DNA from: Bacteroides stercorirosoris
GTDB taxonomy: Bacteria; Bacteroidota; Bacteroidia; Bacteroidales; Bacteroidaceae
DNA length: 64,000 nt
Direction of reading: 5' to 3'
Assembly (NCBI RefSeq): GCF_900142015.1
Contig: NZ_FQZN01000011.1
Span: 62,001 to 126,000 of the forward strand
Shown: positions 35,033 through 44,078 of the stretch, piece by piece
How positions within the stretch are numbered: position 1 is the stretch's first letter
Layout: each line of letters starts with the position of its first letter
The notes under the pieces: generated by a model
What the model was told of the DNA's origin: nothing
Databases searched by the model: none
What the model saw: the letters and a program-made list of their open reading frames with translations, nothing else
Translations under genes and position numbers: made by a program

Positions 35033-36502
35033 TTACTCAAAAGCGCCCATGCGCAGGTAATTCACTTCCGGTTCAGTAAGGTAACGCCATTCGCCGCGAC
35101 GCAGTCCTTTCTTTGTCAGTCCGGCAAAGAACACACGGTCGAGCTTCACTACCTTGTAACCCAGTGACTCAAATATACGACGCACGATACGGTTCTTACC
35201 GGAGTGGATTTCGATTCCCACTTCATCCCGCTTAAAATCGTCCGTATAGTTGATAGCATCTGCATGGATTTCACCGTCATCCAACTGGATACCGGCTGCA
35301 ATTTGCTCCATATCTGCTTTCGTCACATTTTTATCTGTATGTACGTGATAAATCTTTTTCTTCAGGAATTTCGGATGCGTCAGCTTGGAAGCCAAATCAC
35401 CGTCGTTCGTCAGCAACAAAACACCTGTAGTGTTACGGTCCAGACGACCTACCGGATAAATACGCTCGTCACAAGCTCCTTTCACCAAATCCATTACCGT
35501 ACGGCGTGCCTGCGGATCATCCGAGGTAGTCACTGTATCTTTCGGTTTATTCAGCAGAATATAGATTTTACGTTCGATGCTTACCAGCTGATCGTGGAAT
35601 TTCACTTCGTCACCACGCTTAATCTTGGTTCCGAGTTCCGTAACCACTGCTCCGTTCACAGAAACCACACCTGCCGTGATGAATTCATCCGCCTCGCGAC
35701 GAGAACAAACACCCGCATTAGCCAGAAACTTATTCAAACGAATCGGTTCATTGGGATCAACAAACTGCTCCTTGTACTCAATCTGCTTCTTACGGCTGTA
35801 CTTTGCATTCGGATCATAGTCCGGCGTACGGCGCTGTTGAGGACGGCCATATCCACCCGGTCTTCCGCCACCATTCGGGTTGAAACGCGGACGTTGAGGA
35901 CGGTCGCCATAAGAAGAACCACCATAACCGCCACCATAGGAAGGACGTTGAGGACGTTCTCCGTCACCACTGTTATAGCGAGGACGATAAGGACGGTCGT
36001 TATTATATGAACGCTGTTGTCCGTCACCGCTGTTGAAACGCGGGCGCTGAGGACGGTCGCCATAAGAAGAGCCGCCATAAGAGGGGCGTTGAGGACGGTC
36101 GCCGCCTTCGTTGTTGTAACGGGGACGATAAGGGCGGTCACCACCCGTGTTATTTCCATAGGACGGACGCTGAGGACGATCACCACTTTCGCTGTTATAG
36201 CGAGGACGATAAGGACGGTCGCCACCTTCACGGTTGTAGGACGGGCGGTCGCCATAGGTGCGTTGCGGACGCTCACTGCTACCTTCGGCATTAGGGTTAA
36301 AGCGCGGGCGATAAGGGCGATCACTGCTGTAAGCACGCTGTGGACGGTCGCCACTCTCGCTGTTAAAGCGCGGACGATAGGGTCGGTCACCACCTTCACG
36401 GTTGTAAGACGGACGGCTGTAATTGTTTTCTCTTTCAAATTTGTTGCCTGAATTCTCCTCACTGGAAGAATCGTCACGCCAAGTTTCGTTTTCTGTACTC
36501 AT
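35033..36502 (-). CDS. rRNA pseudouridine synthase (RluB/RsuA type) with repetitive Arg-rich N-terminus
   Basis: A 489-residue protein. About residues 20-235 are low complexity, made of repeats such as GDRPYRPRYNSE and RPQRPSYGG (rich in Arg, Pro, Tyr, Gly, Asp, Asn). Then comes an S4 RNA-binding domain (IRLNKFLANAGVCSRREADE) and the synthase domain, with the catalytic aspartate in VGRLDRNTTG (D355). It should modify 23S or 16S rRNA. The repeat region resembles RGG-like disordered RNA-binding segments and is encoded by imperfect DNA repeats, so its length may vary between strains. Confidence 0.92.
   Translation of the reverse strand: MSTENETWRDDSSSEENSGNKFERENNYSRPSYNREGGDRPYRPRFNSESGDRPQRAYSSDRPYRPRFNPNAEGSSERPQRTYGDRPSYNREGGDRPYRPRYNSESGDRPQRPSYGNNTGGDRPYRPRYNNEGGDRPQRPSYGGSSYGDRPQRPRFNSGDGQQRSYNNDRPYRPRYNSGDGERPQRPSYGGGYGGSSYGDRPQRPRFNPNGGGRPGGYGRPQQRRTPDYDPNAKYSRKKQIEYKEQFVDPNEPIRLNKFLANAGVCSRREADEFITAGVVSVNGAVVTELGTKIKRGDEVKFHDQLVSIERKIYILLNKPKDTVTTSDDPQARRTVMDLVKGACDERIYPVGRLDRNTTGVLLLTNDGDLASKLTHPKFLKKKIYHVHTDKNVTKADMEQIAAGIQLDDGEIHADAINYTDDFKRDEVGIEIHSGKNRIVRRIFESLGYKVVKLDRVFFAGLTKKGLRRGEWRYLTEPEVNYLRMGAFE
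35830..36440 (-). repeat. Imperfect tandem repeat inside the pseudouridine synthase gene
   Basis: Repeated blocks of GGACGATAAGGACGGTCG and related words encode the RPYRPR/RPQR repeats. In-frame unit gain or loss would change only the disordered N-terminus. Confidence 0.8.
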
Positions 36503-36653
36503 TGTTTTATTCGAATAAAATTAAACGTTGGCCTCACGGCCATTCTATTATCACTTTTATACCTTATATAATATATGTATTCTTTATAGTAACAATCACC
36601 GGATTTAAAATGTTGGCTTCATTATCCGGCTACACCTTTATCTTTCTTTTTTT

Positions 36654-38000
36654 TTAGATTCCTGTGTATGAATGAGGAGTGATGGCACGTAGTTCTTTCT
36701 TTATTTCTTCGCTCACATTCAGTTCCTCAATAAATTCTTTAATAGATGACTCCGTAATCGCCTGATTGGTGCGGGTCAATGCTTTCAACGCTTCATACGG
36801 ATGCGGATATGCCTCGCGGCGCAGAATCGTCTGAATAGCTTCAGCTACCACGCTCCAGCAATTATCCAGATCACGGTAGATAGCAGTTTCGTTCAGCAAC
36901 AACTTGCGCAAGCCTTTCAATGAACTTTGAATGGCAATCACGATGTGTCCGAACGGCACGCCCACATTACGCAATACGGTAGAATCCGTCAGGTCGCGCT
37001 GCAAACGGGATACGGGCAACTTCACCGCCAGATGTTCCAGAATCGCGCTGGCTATACCCAGATTACCTTCGGCATTTTCAAAGTCAATCGGGTTCACCTT
37101 GTGCGGCATGGCACTTGAACCGACTTCACCGGCTTTAATCTTCTGCTTGAAGTATTCCATAGAAATATATTGCCAGAAATCACGGTTCATATCAATCATC
37201 ACTGTATTAATGCGTTTCATTGCATCAAAAACAGCGGAAAGATTATCATAATTGGAAATCTGCGTGGTATATTCTTCGCGTTCCAGTCCCAACTTTTCAG
37301 CAACGAACTTATTACCGAATGCTTTCCAGTCAAACTCCGGATAGGCTACGTGGTGTGCATTGTAATTTCCGGTAGCGCCACCGAACTTGGCTGTCAGCGG
37401 ACAGGCTTTCAATGTAGCCAACTGACGTTCAAGACGGTATACGAAAACCATCACTTCCTTACCCAAACGGGTGGGCGAAGCCGGCTGTCCGTGCGTCTTG
37501 GCAAGCATAGGGATGTCAACCCATTCTTCCGCATACGTGCGAAGCTGAGCAATCAGTTCCTCAATCTGAGGATAATACACTTGTTCCAGAGCTTCTTTAA
37601 TGGACAAAGGAACGGAAGTGTTATTGATATCCTGGGAAGTCAGTCCGAAGTGGATGAACTCTTTGTAATCATCCATTCCACCCATCTTGTCGAATTCTTC
37701 TTTCAGAAAATATTCCACGGCTTTTACGTCATGGTTCGTCACGCTCTCAATGTCTTTGATACGCTGCGCGTCAGTTTCCGAAAAGTTCCGGTAGATGTTT
37801 CTTAAAGTTTCGAACACACCTTTATCCACACCTTTCAGCTGCGGCAAAGGCAATTCGCACAGGGTAATAAAGTATTCCACTTCTACCTGTACGCGGTATT
37901 TTATCAAAGCAAATTCCGAGAAATAGGCCGCCAAGGCTTCTGTTTTTCCTCTATATCGACCGTCAACCGGAGAAATCGCTGTTAGTAAATCAAGTTCCAT
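36654..38000 (-). CDS. purB: Adenylosuccinate lyase
   Basis: A 448-residue fumarase-superfamily enzyme that cleaves SAICAR and adenylosuccinate in purine synthesis. Seen: ISPVDGRYRGKT at the start, FGLTSQDINNTS, KTHGQPASPT, and the signature loop SSAMPHKVNPIDFENAEG carrying the catalytic serine. The frame extends to 38114, but the -7 element at 38028-38035 and the conserved N-terminus indicate the ATG at 38000. Confidence 0.97.
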   Translation of the reverse strand: MELDLLTAISPVDGRYRGKTEALAAYFSEFALIKYRVQVEVEYFITLCELPLPQLKGVDKGVFETLRNIYRNFSETDAQRIKDIESVTNHDVKAVEYFLKEEFDKMGGMDDYKEFIHFGLTSQDINNTSVPLSIKEALEQVYYPQIEELIAQLRTYAEEWVDIPMLAKTHGQPASPTRLGKEVMVFVYRLERQLATLKACPLTAKFGGATGNYNAHHVAYPEFDWKAFGNKFVAEKLGLEREEYTTQISNYDNLSAVFDAMKRINTVMIDMNRDFWQYISMEYFKQKIKAGEVGSSAMPHKVNPIDFENAEGNLGIASAILEHLAVKLPVSRLQRDLTDSTVLRNVGVPFGHIVIAIQSSLKGLRKLLLNETAIYRDLDNCWSVVAEAIQTILRREAYPHPYEALKALTRTNQAITESSIKEFIEELNVSEEIKKELRAITPHSYTGI

Positions 38001-38027
38001 ACGTATATTTTGATAATTATCGGACTG

Positions 38028-38035
38028 CAAAATTA
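38028..38035 (-). promoter_or_regulatory. -7 promoter element for purB
   Basis: TAATTTTG on the minus strand, 27 nt before the ATG at 38000. Confidence 0.6.
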
Positions 38036-38160
38036 GCGTTTTTTTCTGAGTAACAAACCATAAAGGGGGAAGAAAGTTAAGCGAGGAAGTTAACAGATAA
38101 AAAAACAACTTCACAAAATGCAGAATATCGGCTCAAACGATTACCTCAATCCCACCCACA

Positions 38161-38270
38161 GATATACACAGGGCCGCTTTAGGATGGCTACACCCTTTGC
38201 CCCGGATAGCTACACCCTTTATCAAAGATGGCTACACCCTTTGCCTGTTATGGTGTAGCCATCCCGGAAC
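38161..38270. repeat. Array D: 22-nt units with inverted last copy
   Basis: GATGGCTACACCCTTT-type units begin at 38183, 38205 and 38227, exactly 22 nt apart. A decayed unit (GATATACACA) lies in phase at 38161, and the last unit (from 38249) holds the inverse GGTGTAGCCATC. The third unit and the inverted one can pair over 12 bp. It lies between purB and the 3' end of the transporter gene. Confidence 0.9.
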
Positions 38271-38287
38271 GATATATTATAGTGATT

Positions 38288-39544
38288 CTAATCAATCACT
38301 TTATAGCCTTTCCACCCATAATAGGCACAAAATATGAAGCATATGAGCGGAACGATATAGGCTATCTGATAAACATGTTCGTTATGATGCATTATATAAG
38401 CGGTGAGTTGCGGCAGGCAAGCGTTTCCTACGATAGCCATAACAAGGAAAGCCGAACCGCTTTTCGTATCATCTCCCAAGCCATTCAAGGCCAGGGAAAA
38501 TTGCGTGGGGTACATGATGGACATAAAGAAAGACACCGCCAGCATAGCATATAGCCCAACCATACCGCCAAACGCCATAATGACACCACACAGGACAATA
38601 TTCGCCAACGCATACACAACAAGCATATTCTCAGGCTTGAACTTTATCATCAAAGCCGTGCCAATCCAACGTCCCGCCAGGAAAGCAAGCATATAGAAAC
38701 CGAAGAATGTGGTCGCCTGACCTTCGGGCATCCCCGTATACGTACAGCAATAAACCAGAAAGAGACTGTTGATTGCAGTTTGTCCGCCATTATAGAAAAA
38801 CTGGGCGATGACTCCCCAACGGAGATGCGAACGTTTCAATACCTGAAAGTTAATCAGCTTACCACTCTCCTTTCCACACCCCTCTTCTCCCTTGATTTTA
38901 GGCAGATGAGAAAAGATAAAGACAATGGCAATTACCAGAAGAATACCCGCCAGAATGAGATAAGGCAATTTCATGGCGTCAGTTTCAAACTGAATATAGC
39001 CTTCCCAGCCTCCGGCATAGTCGGCAGGAATCGTCTCCCGCGTGTATTCCTGCCCGCTCAGCACCAGCTTACTCAGGAACATGGCAGCAATAAATGCACC
39101 CAAGCCATTGAATGATTGCGCCAGATTCAGCCTGCGGGATGCTGTTTGAGGATTTCCCAAAGCCGTCACATAGGGGTTTGCGGCCGTTTCGAGAAAACAC
39201 ATACCGGTGGCAATGACAAAGAATATGCCCAGATATGCCCAATATTCCTTTATGGCAGCCGCCGGAAAAAACAATGCTCCGCCGGATGCAGCCAGCAACA
39301 AACCGAAAATGATTCCGGCCTTATAGCTGTATTTCTTCATGAACATAGCTATCGGGATGGGAAAGATAAAATATGCCAGCCAATAGGCTGTTTCCGTGAA
39401 TGACGCCTCGAAAGTATTCAGTTCACAAGTTTTCATCAATTGCCGTATCATAGTCGGCAAAAGATTGCTGCTGATGGCCCAGATAAAGAAAAGGCTAAAT
39501 ATTAGCGTCAGGGCAACAGTGTATTTCTTTGTATTGGTATTCAT
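38288..39544 (-). CDS. FucP-type sugar MFS transporter
   Basis: A 418-residue major-facilitator protein with about 12 membrane helices. The N-terminal helix segment FSLFFIWAISSNLLPTMI, the FLETAANPYVTALG motif of helix 4 and the FMSIMYPTQFSLALNGLG region are typical of the fucose/galactose:proton symporter (FucP) family. The substrate is likely L-fucose or a related sugar, but cannot be fixed from sequence. It is last gene of a four-gene minus-strand set (aldo/keto reductase, zinc dehydrogenase, amidohydrolase, transporter) with a divergent LacI regulator, 27 nt after the amidohydrolase. Confidence 0.9.
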   Translation of the reverse strand: MNTNTKKYTVALTLIFSLFFIWAISSNLLPTMIRQLMKTCELNTFEASFTETAYWLAYFIFPIPIAMFMKKYSYKAGIIFGLLLAASGGALFFPAAAIKEYWAYLGIFFVIATGMCFLETAANPYVTALGNPQTASRRLNLAQSFNGLGAFIAAMFLSKLVLSGQEYTRETIPADYAGGWEGYIQFETDAMKLPYLILAGILLVIAIVFIFSHLPKIKGEEGCGKESGKLINFQVLKRSHLRWGVIAQFFYNGGQTAINSLFLVYCCTYTGMPEGQATTFFGFYMLAFLAGRWIGTALMIKFKPENMLVVYALANIVLCGVIMAFGGMVGLYAMLAVSFFMSIMYPTQFSLALNGLGDDTKSGSAFLVMAIVGNACLPQLTAYIMHHNEHVYQIAYIVPLICFIFCAYYGWKGYKVID

Positions 39545-39571
39545 TTTATAAGGTCAATGTGTTAATCGTAC

Positions 39572-40495
39572 TTATTCCGACATATTCTTTATATAAGGCA
39601 GCTCCACCAGATTCCCGAACCGATAGAACTTCCGGGCATTCTCTCCCAGGAAGAGTCTCTTTTCTTCATCCGTCATCAGGTCAGATTTAAGAATGAAGTC
39701 GTATGACATCCGGTAAGTGATAGCTGCAATGGTTCTCGGATAGTCCGATCCCCACATCAGTTTCTCCATACCCACAAGCGATGCGGCTTCCTTTATGGCA
39801 ACCACAGCTCCGCGGAAAGGATAGAACTCATCATTAAACAGCCATGTGATGCCACCGGACTCGATACGTACCTGTTCATGGCGGGCCAGTTTTATCTGTT
39901 CCTGCCATTGCGGACGCGTCACCATACCAAAATGCCCTATCGCAATCCGCAAACGGGGACACTCAGCAATGATTTCCTCCATTTCGCCGACTTGCAGAGC
40001 ACCATCAGCCAAATCCACCGAGAGAAGCACATCTTTTTCTTCCATCAGACGGAACATCCGCATCATTTCATCAGATGTGAGATATACCCTGCCATCGGAC
40101 AGCAACAGCCGTTGCGCCGGAATCTTTATTGCTTTGAACCCTTTCCCGATCAGCTCTTCAGCATGAGGGAAGTAGCCGGGCTTCCGCGCATCAACCATGC
40201 CACAACACAGGAAACGGTCGGGATATTGCCGCCGCACCTCTTCCAGATAGTCGTTCTGCAAACCGTCAATATACTCTTGCGTGATCACTGCGGCAGACAC
40301 CTGTGCATAGTCCATATTGGAAAGGAAAACTTCCGCCGTATTCCGTCCGTCCACCATAAAAGGCGGAAGCATCTGGCGTACCTCACCCATAAACAGAGAT
40401 TTGCCTCCCTCCATTGTCTTAATCCGCATCCCGTCCACCTCTGTATCCTGGTGCAACCAGAGGTGGGCGTGAGCATCTATTATTCTATAATCCAT
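39572..40495 (-). CDS. Amidohydrolase-superfamily lactonase-like protein (COG3618 type)
   Basis: A 307-residue metal-dependent TIM barrel: IDAHAHLWLH (H9, H11) at the N-terminus, KIPAQ, IGHFGM, and the late catalytic WGSDYPR. This is the layout of the COG3618/amidohydrolase-2 group, which includes L-fucono-1,5-lactonase and 2-pyrone-4,6-dicarboxylate lactonase. Given the adjacent sugar dehydrogenase-like genes and FucP-type transporter, hydrolysis of an aldonolactone is the most likely job. It starts 4 nt after the zinc dehydrogenase gene ends. Confidence 0.85.
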   Translation of the reverse strand: MDYRIIDAHAHLWLHQDTEVDGMRIKTMEGGKSLFMGEVRQMLPPFMVDGRNTAEVFLSNMDYAQVSAAVITQEYIDGLQNDYLEEVRRQYPDRFLCCGMVDARKPGYFPHAEELIGKGFKAIKIPAQRLLLSDGRVYLTSDEMMRMFRLMEEKDVLLSVDLADGALQVGEMEEIIAECPRLRIAIGHFGMVTRPQWQEQIKLARHEQVRIESGGITWLFNDEFYPFRGAVVAIKEAASLVGMEKLMWGSDYPRTIAAITYRMSYDFILKSDLMTDEEKRLFLGENARKFYRFGNLVELPYIKNMSE

Positions 40496-40499
40496 CGTT

Positions 40500-41528
40500 T
40501 CAGAATTTTATCAAGATACGGAATACTTTTCCAGGATTAGCCACCCAACCTTCCAGGGCTTCTTCCGCCTGGTCCGACGCATAAACTCCGCTGATTAGTT
40601 TTTCCACATCAGCCGAAGAACGTTTCAGATATTCTATAACCGCACGGAAGTCTTCGGGCATAGCATTGCGGGAGCCACGAATATCCATCTCTTTCATCAC
40701 GAAATACTTCGTCTCAAAAGAAGTTTCTTTCTTGGCATAACCAATACAAACCACCCGGCCGGTAAAGCCGACTTCGTTGATTGCCATCTGATAAGTAACC
40801 GGAGCACCAACAGCCTCAACAACCACATCCGGACCAGCACCTCCGGTTATTTCCTGCAAACGCGCATGCACGTCTTCGGTTGCCGAATTAATGGTATAGT
40901 GCGCGCCCAACTCCTGGGCCAGCTTCAGTTTATCATCATCCACATCCACAGCTATCACCCGGGCGCCACGCAATGCGGCACGGACAATCGCTCCCACACC
41001 AATCATTCCACAACCAATAACCATCACTACATCAAGGTCAGTAGTCCAGGCACGAGAAACAGCATGAAAACCTACGCTCATCGGTTCCACTAAGGCAAAC
41101 TGGCGGAGTGTCAACGTGTCGTCAGCAATCACTTTTTGCCAAGGCACCGCTATATACTCGCACATAGCCCCGTCGCGCTGCACACCTAAAGTCTGGTTGA
41201 ACTGACAGGCATTCGGACGTCCGTTACGACAGGAGGAACAATGCCCGCAGTTTGTATATGGATTCACCGTACAGGACATTCCGGGATGAATGCTCTCAGG
41301 CACCCCTGCACCCACAGCCTCTACCCGGGCCGCAATCTCATGTCCGGGAATAACCGGCAGTTTCACCATCGGATTCTTTCCCAGATAGGTGTTCAAATCC
41401 GAGCCGCAGAATCCGACATAATGTATCTTCAACAACACTTCACCGTCATGAAGTTGTGGTTTCTCTCTTTCTACGAGAGCGACATTGCGTTCTCCTAATA
41501 TAGCTACCGCTTTCATTTCATTTTTCAT
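40500..41528 (-). CDS. Zinc-dependent medium-chain alcohol dehydrogenase
   Basis: A 342-residue MDR enzyme. The catalytic zinc site is GFCGSDLNTY and GHEIAARVEAVG, and the structural zinc site is CGHCSSCRNGRPNAC (four cysteines). The NAD-binding fold begins GCGMIGVGA. It is of the sorbitol/threonine dehydrogenase type. In a deoxy-sugar oxidation route it could oxidise a hydroxyl of the 2-keto-3-deoxy acid, but this is inferred from neighbours. A second Met at residue 5 (41516) is an alternative start. One nt separates it from the aldo/keto reductase gene. Confidence 0.9.
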   Translation of the reverse strand: MKNEMKAVAILGERNVALVEREKPQLHDGEVLLKIHYVGFCGSDLNTYLGKNPMVKLPVIPGHEIAARVEAVGAGVPESIHPGMSCTVNPYTNCGHCSSCRNGRPNACQFNQTLGVQRDGAMCEYIAVPWQKVIADDTLTLRQFALVEPMSVGFHAVSRAWTTDLDVVMVIGCGMIGVGAIVRAALRGARVIAVDVDDDKLKLAQELGAHYTINSATEDVHARLQEITGGAGPDVVVEAVGAPVTYQMAINEVGFTGRVVCIGYAKKETSFETKYFVMKEMDIRGSRNAMPEDFRAVIEYLKRSSADVEKLISGVYASDQAEEALEGWVANPGKVFRILIKF

Positions 41529-41529
41529 T

Positions 41530-42462
41530 TTAACTATTCAACCATGTATCTCTGAAACGGGGTTCCAGAATGCCTTTGACTTCTTCCAGCAACTTCTCAT
41601 CCAAAGCTCCATCCGCCCATTTGATATTCTGCAAAACAGCTTCGGAACGGGTTGTACTGAACAGAGTCGTTGCAATCCGAGGATTAGACACAGCATATTT
41701 CACCGCTAACTGTTCGATAGTCCCGCCCTGGGCTTTACAGTAGCCTGCCGCTTTTCTGCACAATTCCTGCAAAGGTTTGGGAGCCGGATGCCAATCGGGA
41801 GCACCCCGTTCGGTCAACAAACCCATTGAAAAGGGAGAAGCATTAATCACGCCTATCTCTTTTTCCTCAAAATAATCAAGATAATCGGCCAACGCATCAT
41901 CATTGAGGCAATAATGACAGAAAGACAGCACGCTCTCCACCGTACCTTCGGGAACATGGTCAATCACATATTTAAAATGGCGCAACGTCAGATTAGTGAT
42001 GCCTACATGTTTCACAATACCCTTATCACGCAATTCCACCAACGCCGGAAGCGTCTCTTTGCAAACCTGTTCCAAGTCGGCAAATTCAATATCGTGTACA
42101 TTGATCAAATCAATATAATCCACGTTCAGCCGCTCCATACTTTCATATACGCTTTCCGTAGCCTTCTTTGCAGAATAATCCCAGGAATTTACCCCGTCAT
42201 GCCCGTAGCGCCCCACTTTCGTAGAAAGGTAATACCTGCTTCTTTCGATGTCCTTCAAAGCTTTTCCCAACACAATCTCCGCTTTCAGATGCCCGTAATA
42301 GGGAGATACATCAATAAAATTAATGCCATTGTCCACTGCCGTATGCACAGCCTTTACGCCCTCTTCTTCTTTGATAGAATGGAAGACGCCTCCAAGTGAA
42401 GAAGCTCCAAAACTCAGATTGGAAACTTTCATTCCTGTTTTTCCTATTTCCCTGTATTCCAT
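41530..42462 (-). CDS. Aldo/keto reductase (L-fucose/L-galactose dehydrogenase-like)
   Basis: A 310-residue AKR-fold enzyme with the catalytic tetrad visible: Asp and Tyr in FIDVSPYYGHLKAE, Lys in LSTKVGR, His in INVHDIE. The length and the FGASSLGG and GVINASPFSMGLLT segments fit the subgroup that includes L-galactose and D-threo-aldose (L-fucose) dehydrogenases, which make aldono-1,5-lactones. That product is the natural substrate of the lactonase-like gene downstream. First gene of the operon; the start is 42462 because the promoter lies at 42490-42497. Confidence 0.9.
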   Translation of the reverse strand: MEYREIGKTGMKVSNLSFGASSLGGVFHSIKEEEGVKAVHTAVDNGINFIDVSPYYGHLKAEIVLGKALKDIERSRYYLSTKVGRYGHDGVNSWDYSAKKATESVYESMERLNVDYIDLINVHDIEFADLEQVCKETLPALVELRDKGIVKHVGITNLTLRHFKYVIDHVPEGTVESVLSFCHYCLNDDALADYLDYFEEKEIGVINASPFSMGLLTERGAPDWHPAPKPLQELCRKAAGYCKAQGGTIEQLAVKYAVSNPRIATTLFSTTRSEAVLQNIKWADGALDEKLLEEVKGILEPRFRDTWLNS

Positions 42463-42489
42463 ATTATTATTTTTAAGAAATCCATACCC

Positions 42490-42497
42490 CAAAAGTA
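42490..42497 (-). promoter_or_regulatory. -7 promoter element of the sugar operon
   Basis: TACTTTTG on the minus strand, an exact match 27 nt before the ATG at 42462. Confidence 0.6.
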
Positions 42498-42550
42498 TCC
42501 GTTTTCACCCTATGTAAGATTAGCTTATGTGTTAAAACCCTACGCAAAGG

Positions 42551-42560
42551 TTTGCGCAAA
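42551..42560. promoter_or_regulatory. Candidate LacI-type operator
   Basis: TTTGCGCAAA is a perfect 10-bp palindrome with central CG, the usual core of LacI-family operators. It lies between the divergent operon promoter and the lacI-type gene, and just upstream of the latter's -7 element. Confidence 0.55.
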
Positions 42561-42573
42561 CTCCCCGTTTTAT

Positions 42574-42581
42574 TACCTTTG
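42574..42581 (+). promoter_or_regulatory. -7 promoter element of the LacI-type gene
   Basis: TACCTTTG, an exact match 55 nt before the ATG at 42637 and 13 nt after the candidate operator. Confidence 0.55.
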
Positions 42582-42636
42582 TCCCAACCATGCCTTTCAT
42601 TACTTTTGTTGTCGGACTCATTGACGTGTTTATACT

Positions 42637-43671
42637 ATGGAAAAGAAAAGAAATGTATCACTGAAAGAACTTGCAGCCGAATTGGGAGTATCCATTTCCA
42701 CCGTTTCGCGTGCGTTGAAGAACAGCCCGGAAATAGGCGAAGATATGCGGAAAAAAGCGAAAGCCCTGGCTAAAGAAAGAAATTACCGCCCGAACCCTTT
42801 TGCCATGAGTTTATTGAAGAATACACCACGAATCATAGGCATCATCGTCCCGGACATTGTCACCCATTATTATTCGTCCATCATCAGCGGGATTAACGAT
42901 ATGGCTCACAAAAATGGTTATTCCACCATCATTACCTCCTCTTACGAACAGTTTGAGAATGAAAAGAAGTGCCTGGAAGACCTGATAAATATCCGCGTGG
43001 AAGGAATCATAGCCTGCCTGTCGCAAGAAACGACAGACTATTCCCATTTCGAAGCGCTGGCCGACCTGAACATTCCTCTGGTTTTCTTTGACCGGGTGTG
43101 CCTGACGGACAAATTTTCATCTGTAATAACCAATAATATAGAATCGGCACAAGAAGCCACCGAGCATCTCCTATCCACAGGTTCACGGCGCGTGGCCTTT
43201 ATCGGAGGGGCCAATCATCTGGATATAGTAAAAAAGCGAAAGCACGGCTATCTACAAGCCTTACGGGAAAGAAGGATACCGATCGAAAGAGAATTAGTGT
43301 TTTGCGAGAAGATAGGATATGAAGCCGGATATGAGGGTGCCCGCCGCTTACTCTCCCTGCCCAATCCGCCCGATGCCATATTAGCCATGAACGACAACCT
43401 TGCCTTCGGAGCCATGAAAGCCATCAAAGAGTCAGGATTGAGCATACCTGCCGACATCTCCTTAATAGGATATACAGACGAAGCGCATTCCAACTACGTA
43501 GACCCTCCATTGACAGCCGTCACACATCAAACTTATAAAATGGGAGAAACCGCCTGCGAACTCTTGCTTGAACAACTCAAAGGAATCAGTAAAATAGAAC
43601 AAAGAATGATACCATGCATTCTCTCGGTTCGCGGTTCGTCTATCAAGAAACGAAGTAAATATCTCAAATAA
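42637..43671 (+). CDS. LacI-family transcriptional regulator
   Basis: A 344-residue repressor: LacI helix-turn-helix at the N-terminus (SLKELAAELGVSISTVSRAL), hinge helix region NYRPNPFAMSLL, and a periplasmic-binding-protein-like effector domain (IIGIIVPDIVTHYYSSIISG, VEGIIACLSQETTD, AILAMNDNLAFGAMKAI). It is divergent from the aldo/keto reductase operon and shares a 174-nt intergenic region with a palindromic operator candidate, so it most likely controls that operon in response to the sugar or an intermediate. Confidence 0.94.
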   Translation: MEKKRNVSLKELAAELGVSISTVSRALKNSPEIGEDMRKKAKALAKERNYRPNPFAMSLLKNTPRIIGIIVPDIVTHYYSSIISGINDMAHKNGYSTIITSSYEQFENEKKCLEDLINIRVEGIIACLSQETTDYSHFEALADLNIPLVFFDRVCLTDKFSSVITNNIESAQEATEHLLSTGSRRVAFIGGANHLDIVKKRKHGYLQALRERRIPIERELVFCEKIGYEAGYEGARRLLSLPNPPDAILAMNDNLAFGAMKAIKESGLSIPADISLIGYTDEAHSNYVDPPLTAVTHQTYKMGETACELLLEQLKGISKIEQRMIPCILSVRGSSIKKRSKYLK

Positions 43672-43717
43672 AAAAGGCCTTACAATCACTCGCAAGACCT
43701 GTCCAACAATATTAAAG

Positions 43718-43792
43718 TGGGCGTTGACGGATTCGAACCGCCGACCCTCTGCTTGTAAGGCAGATGCTCTGAACCAGCTGAGCTAAACGCCC
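43718..43792 (-). tRNA. tRNA-Val (anticodon TAC)
   Basis: A 75-nt cloverleaf on the minus strand: acceptor GGGCGTT/AACGCCC, anticodon stem TCTGC/GCAGA with loop CTTACAA, T-loop GGTTCGAATCC. CCA is not encoded. Confidence 0.97.
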
Positions 43793-43819
43793 TTTTGTAC
43801 GAAAGTGCTTGGATTTTTG

Positions 43820-43894
43820 TGGGCGTTGACGGATTCGAACCGCCGACCCTCTGCTTGTAAGGCAGATGCTCTGAACCAGCTGAGCTAAACGCCC
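43820..43894 (-). tRNA. tRNA-Val (anticodon TAC), second copy
   Basis: The same 75 nt repeated, 27 nt upstream of the first copy on the minus strand; probably one transcript. Confidence 0.97.
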
Positions 43895-44078
43895 GTACAC
43901 TTCCGTTTCAAAAGCGATGCAAAGGTACAGCTTATTTTGACATTACCAAAACATTTGCGAATTATTTTTCAGAAGAAATATACAATTTCCTATGTAGTGA
44001 TTGAAATTCAACAATTTAACAAAGAAACTTTTTTTCCTTAAAGAATCAGCTATATAACTTCCGCTTTTCTTTATCACC

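Noticed and set aside
35204..36010. 268-codon frame opposite the pseudouridine synthase
   Set aside because: Thr/Arg/Val repeats are the reverse reading of the repetitive arm; no independent coding evidence.
43712..43900. 62-codon frame over the tRNA genes
   Set aside because: It simply reads the two identical tRNA-Val copies and is a classic false gene.
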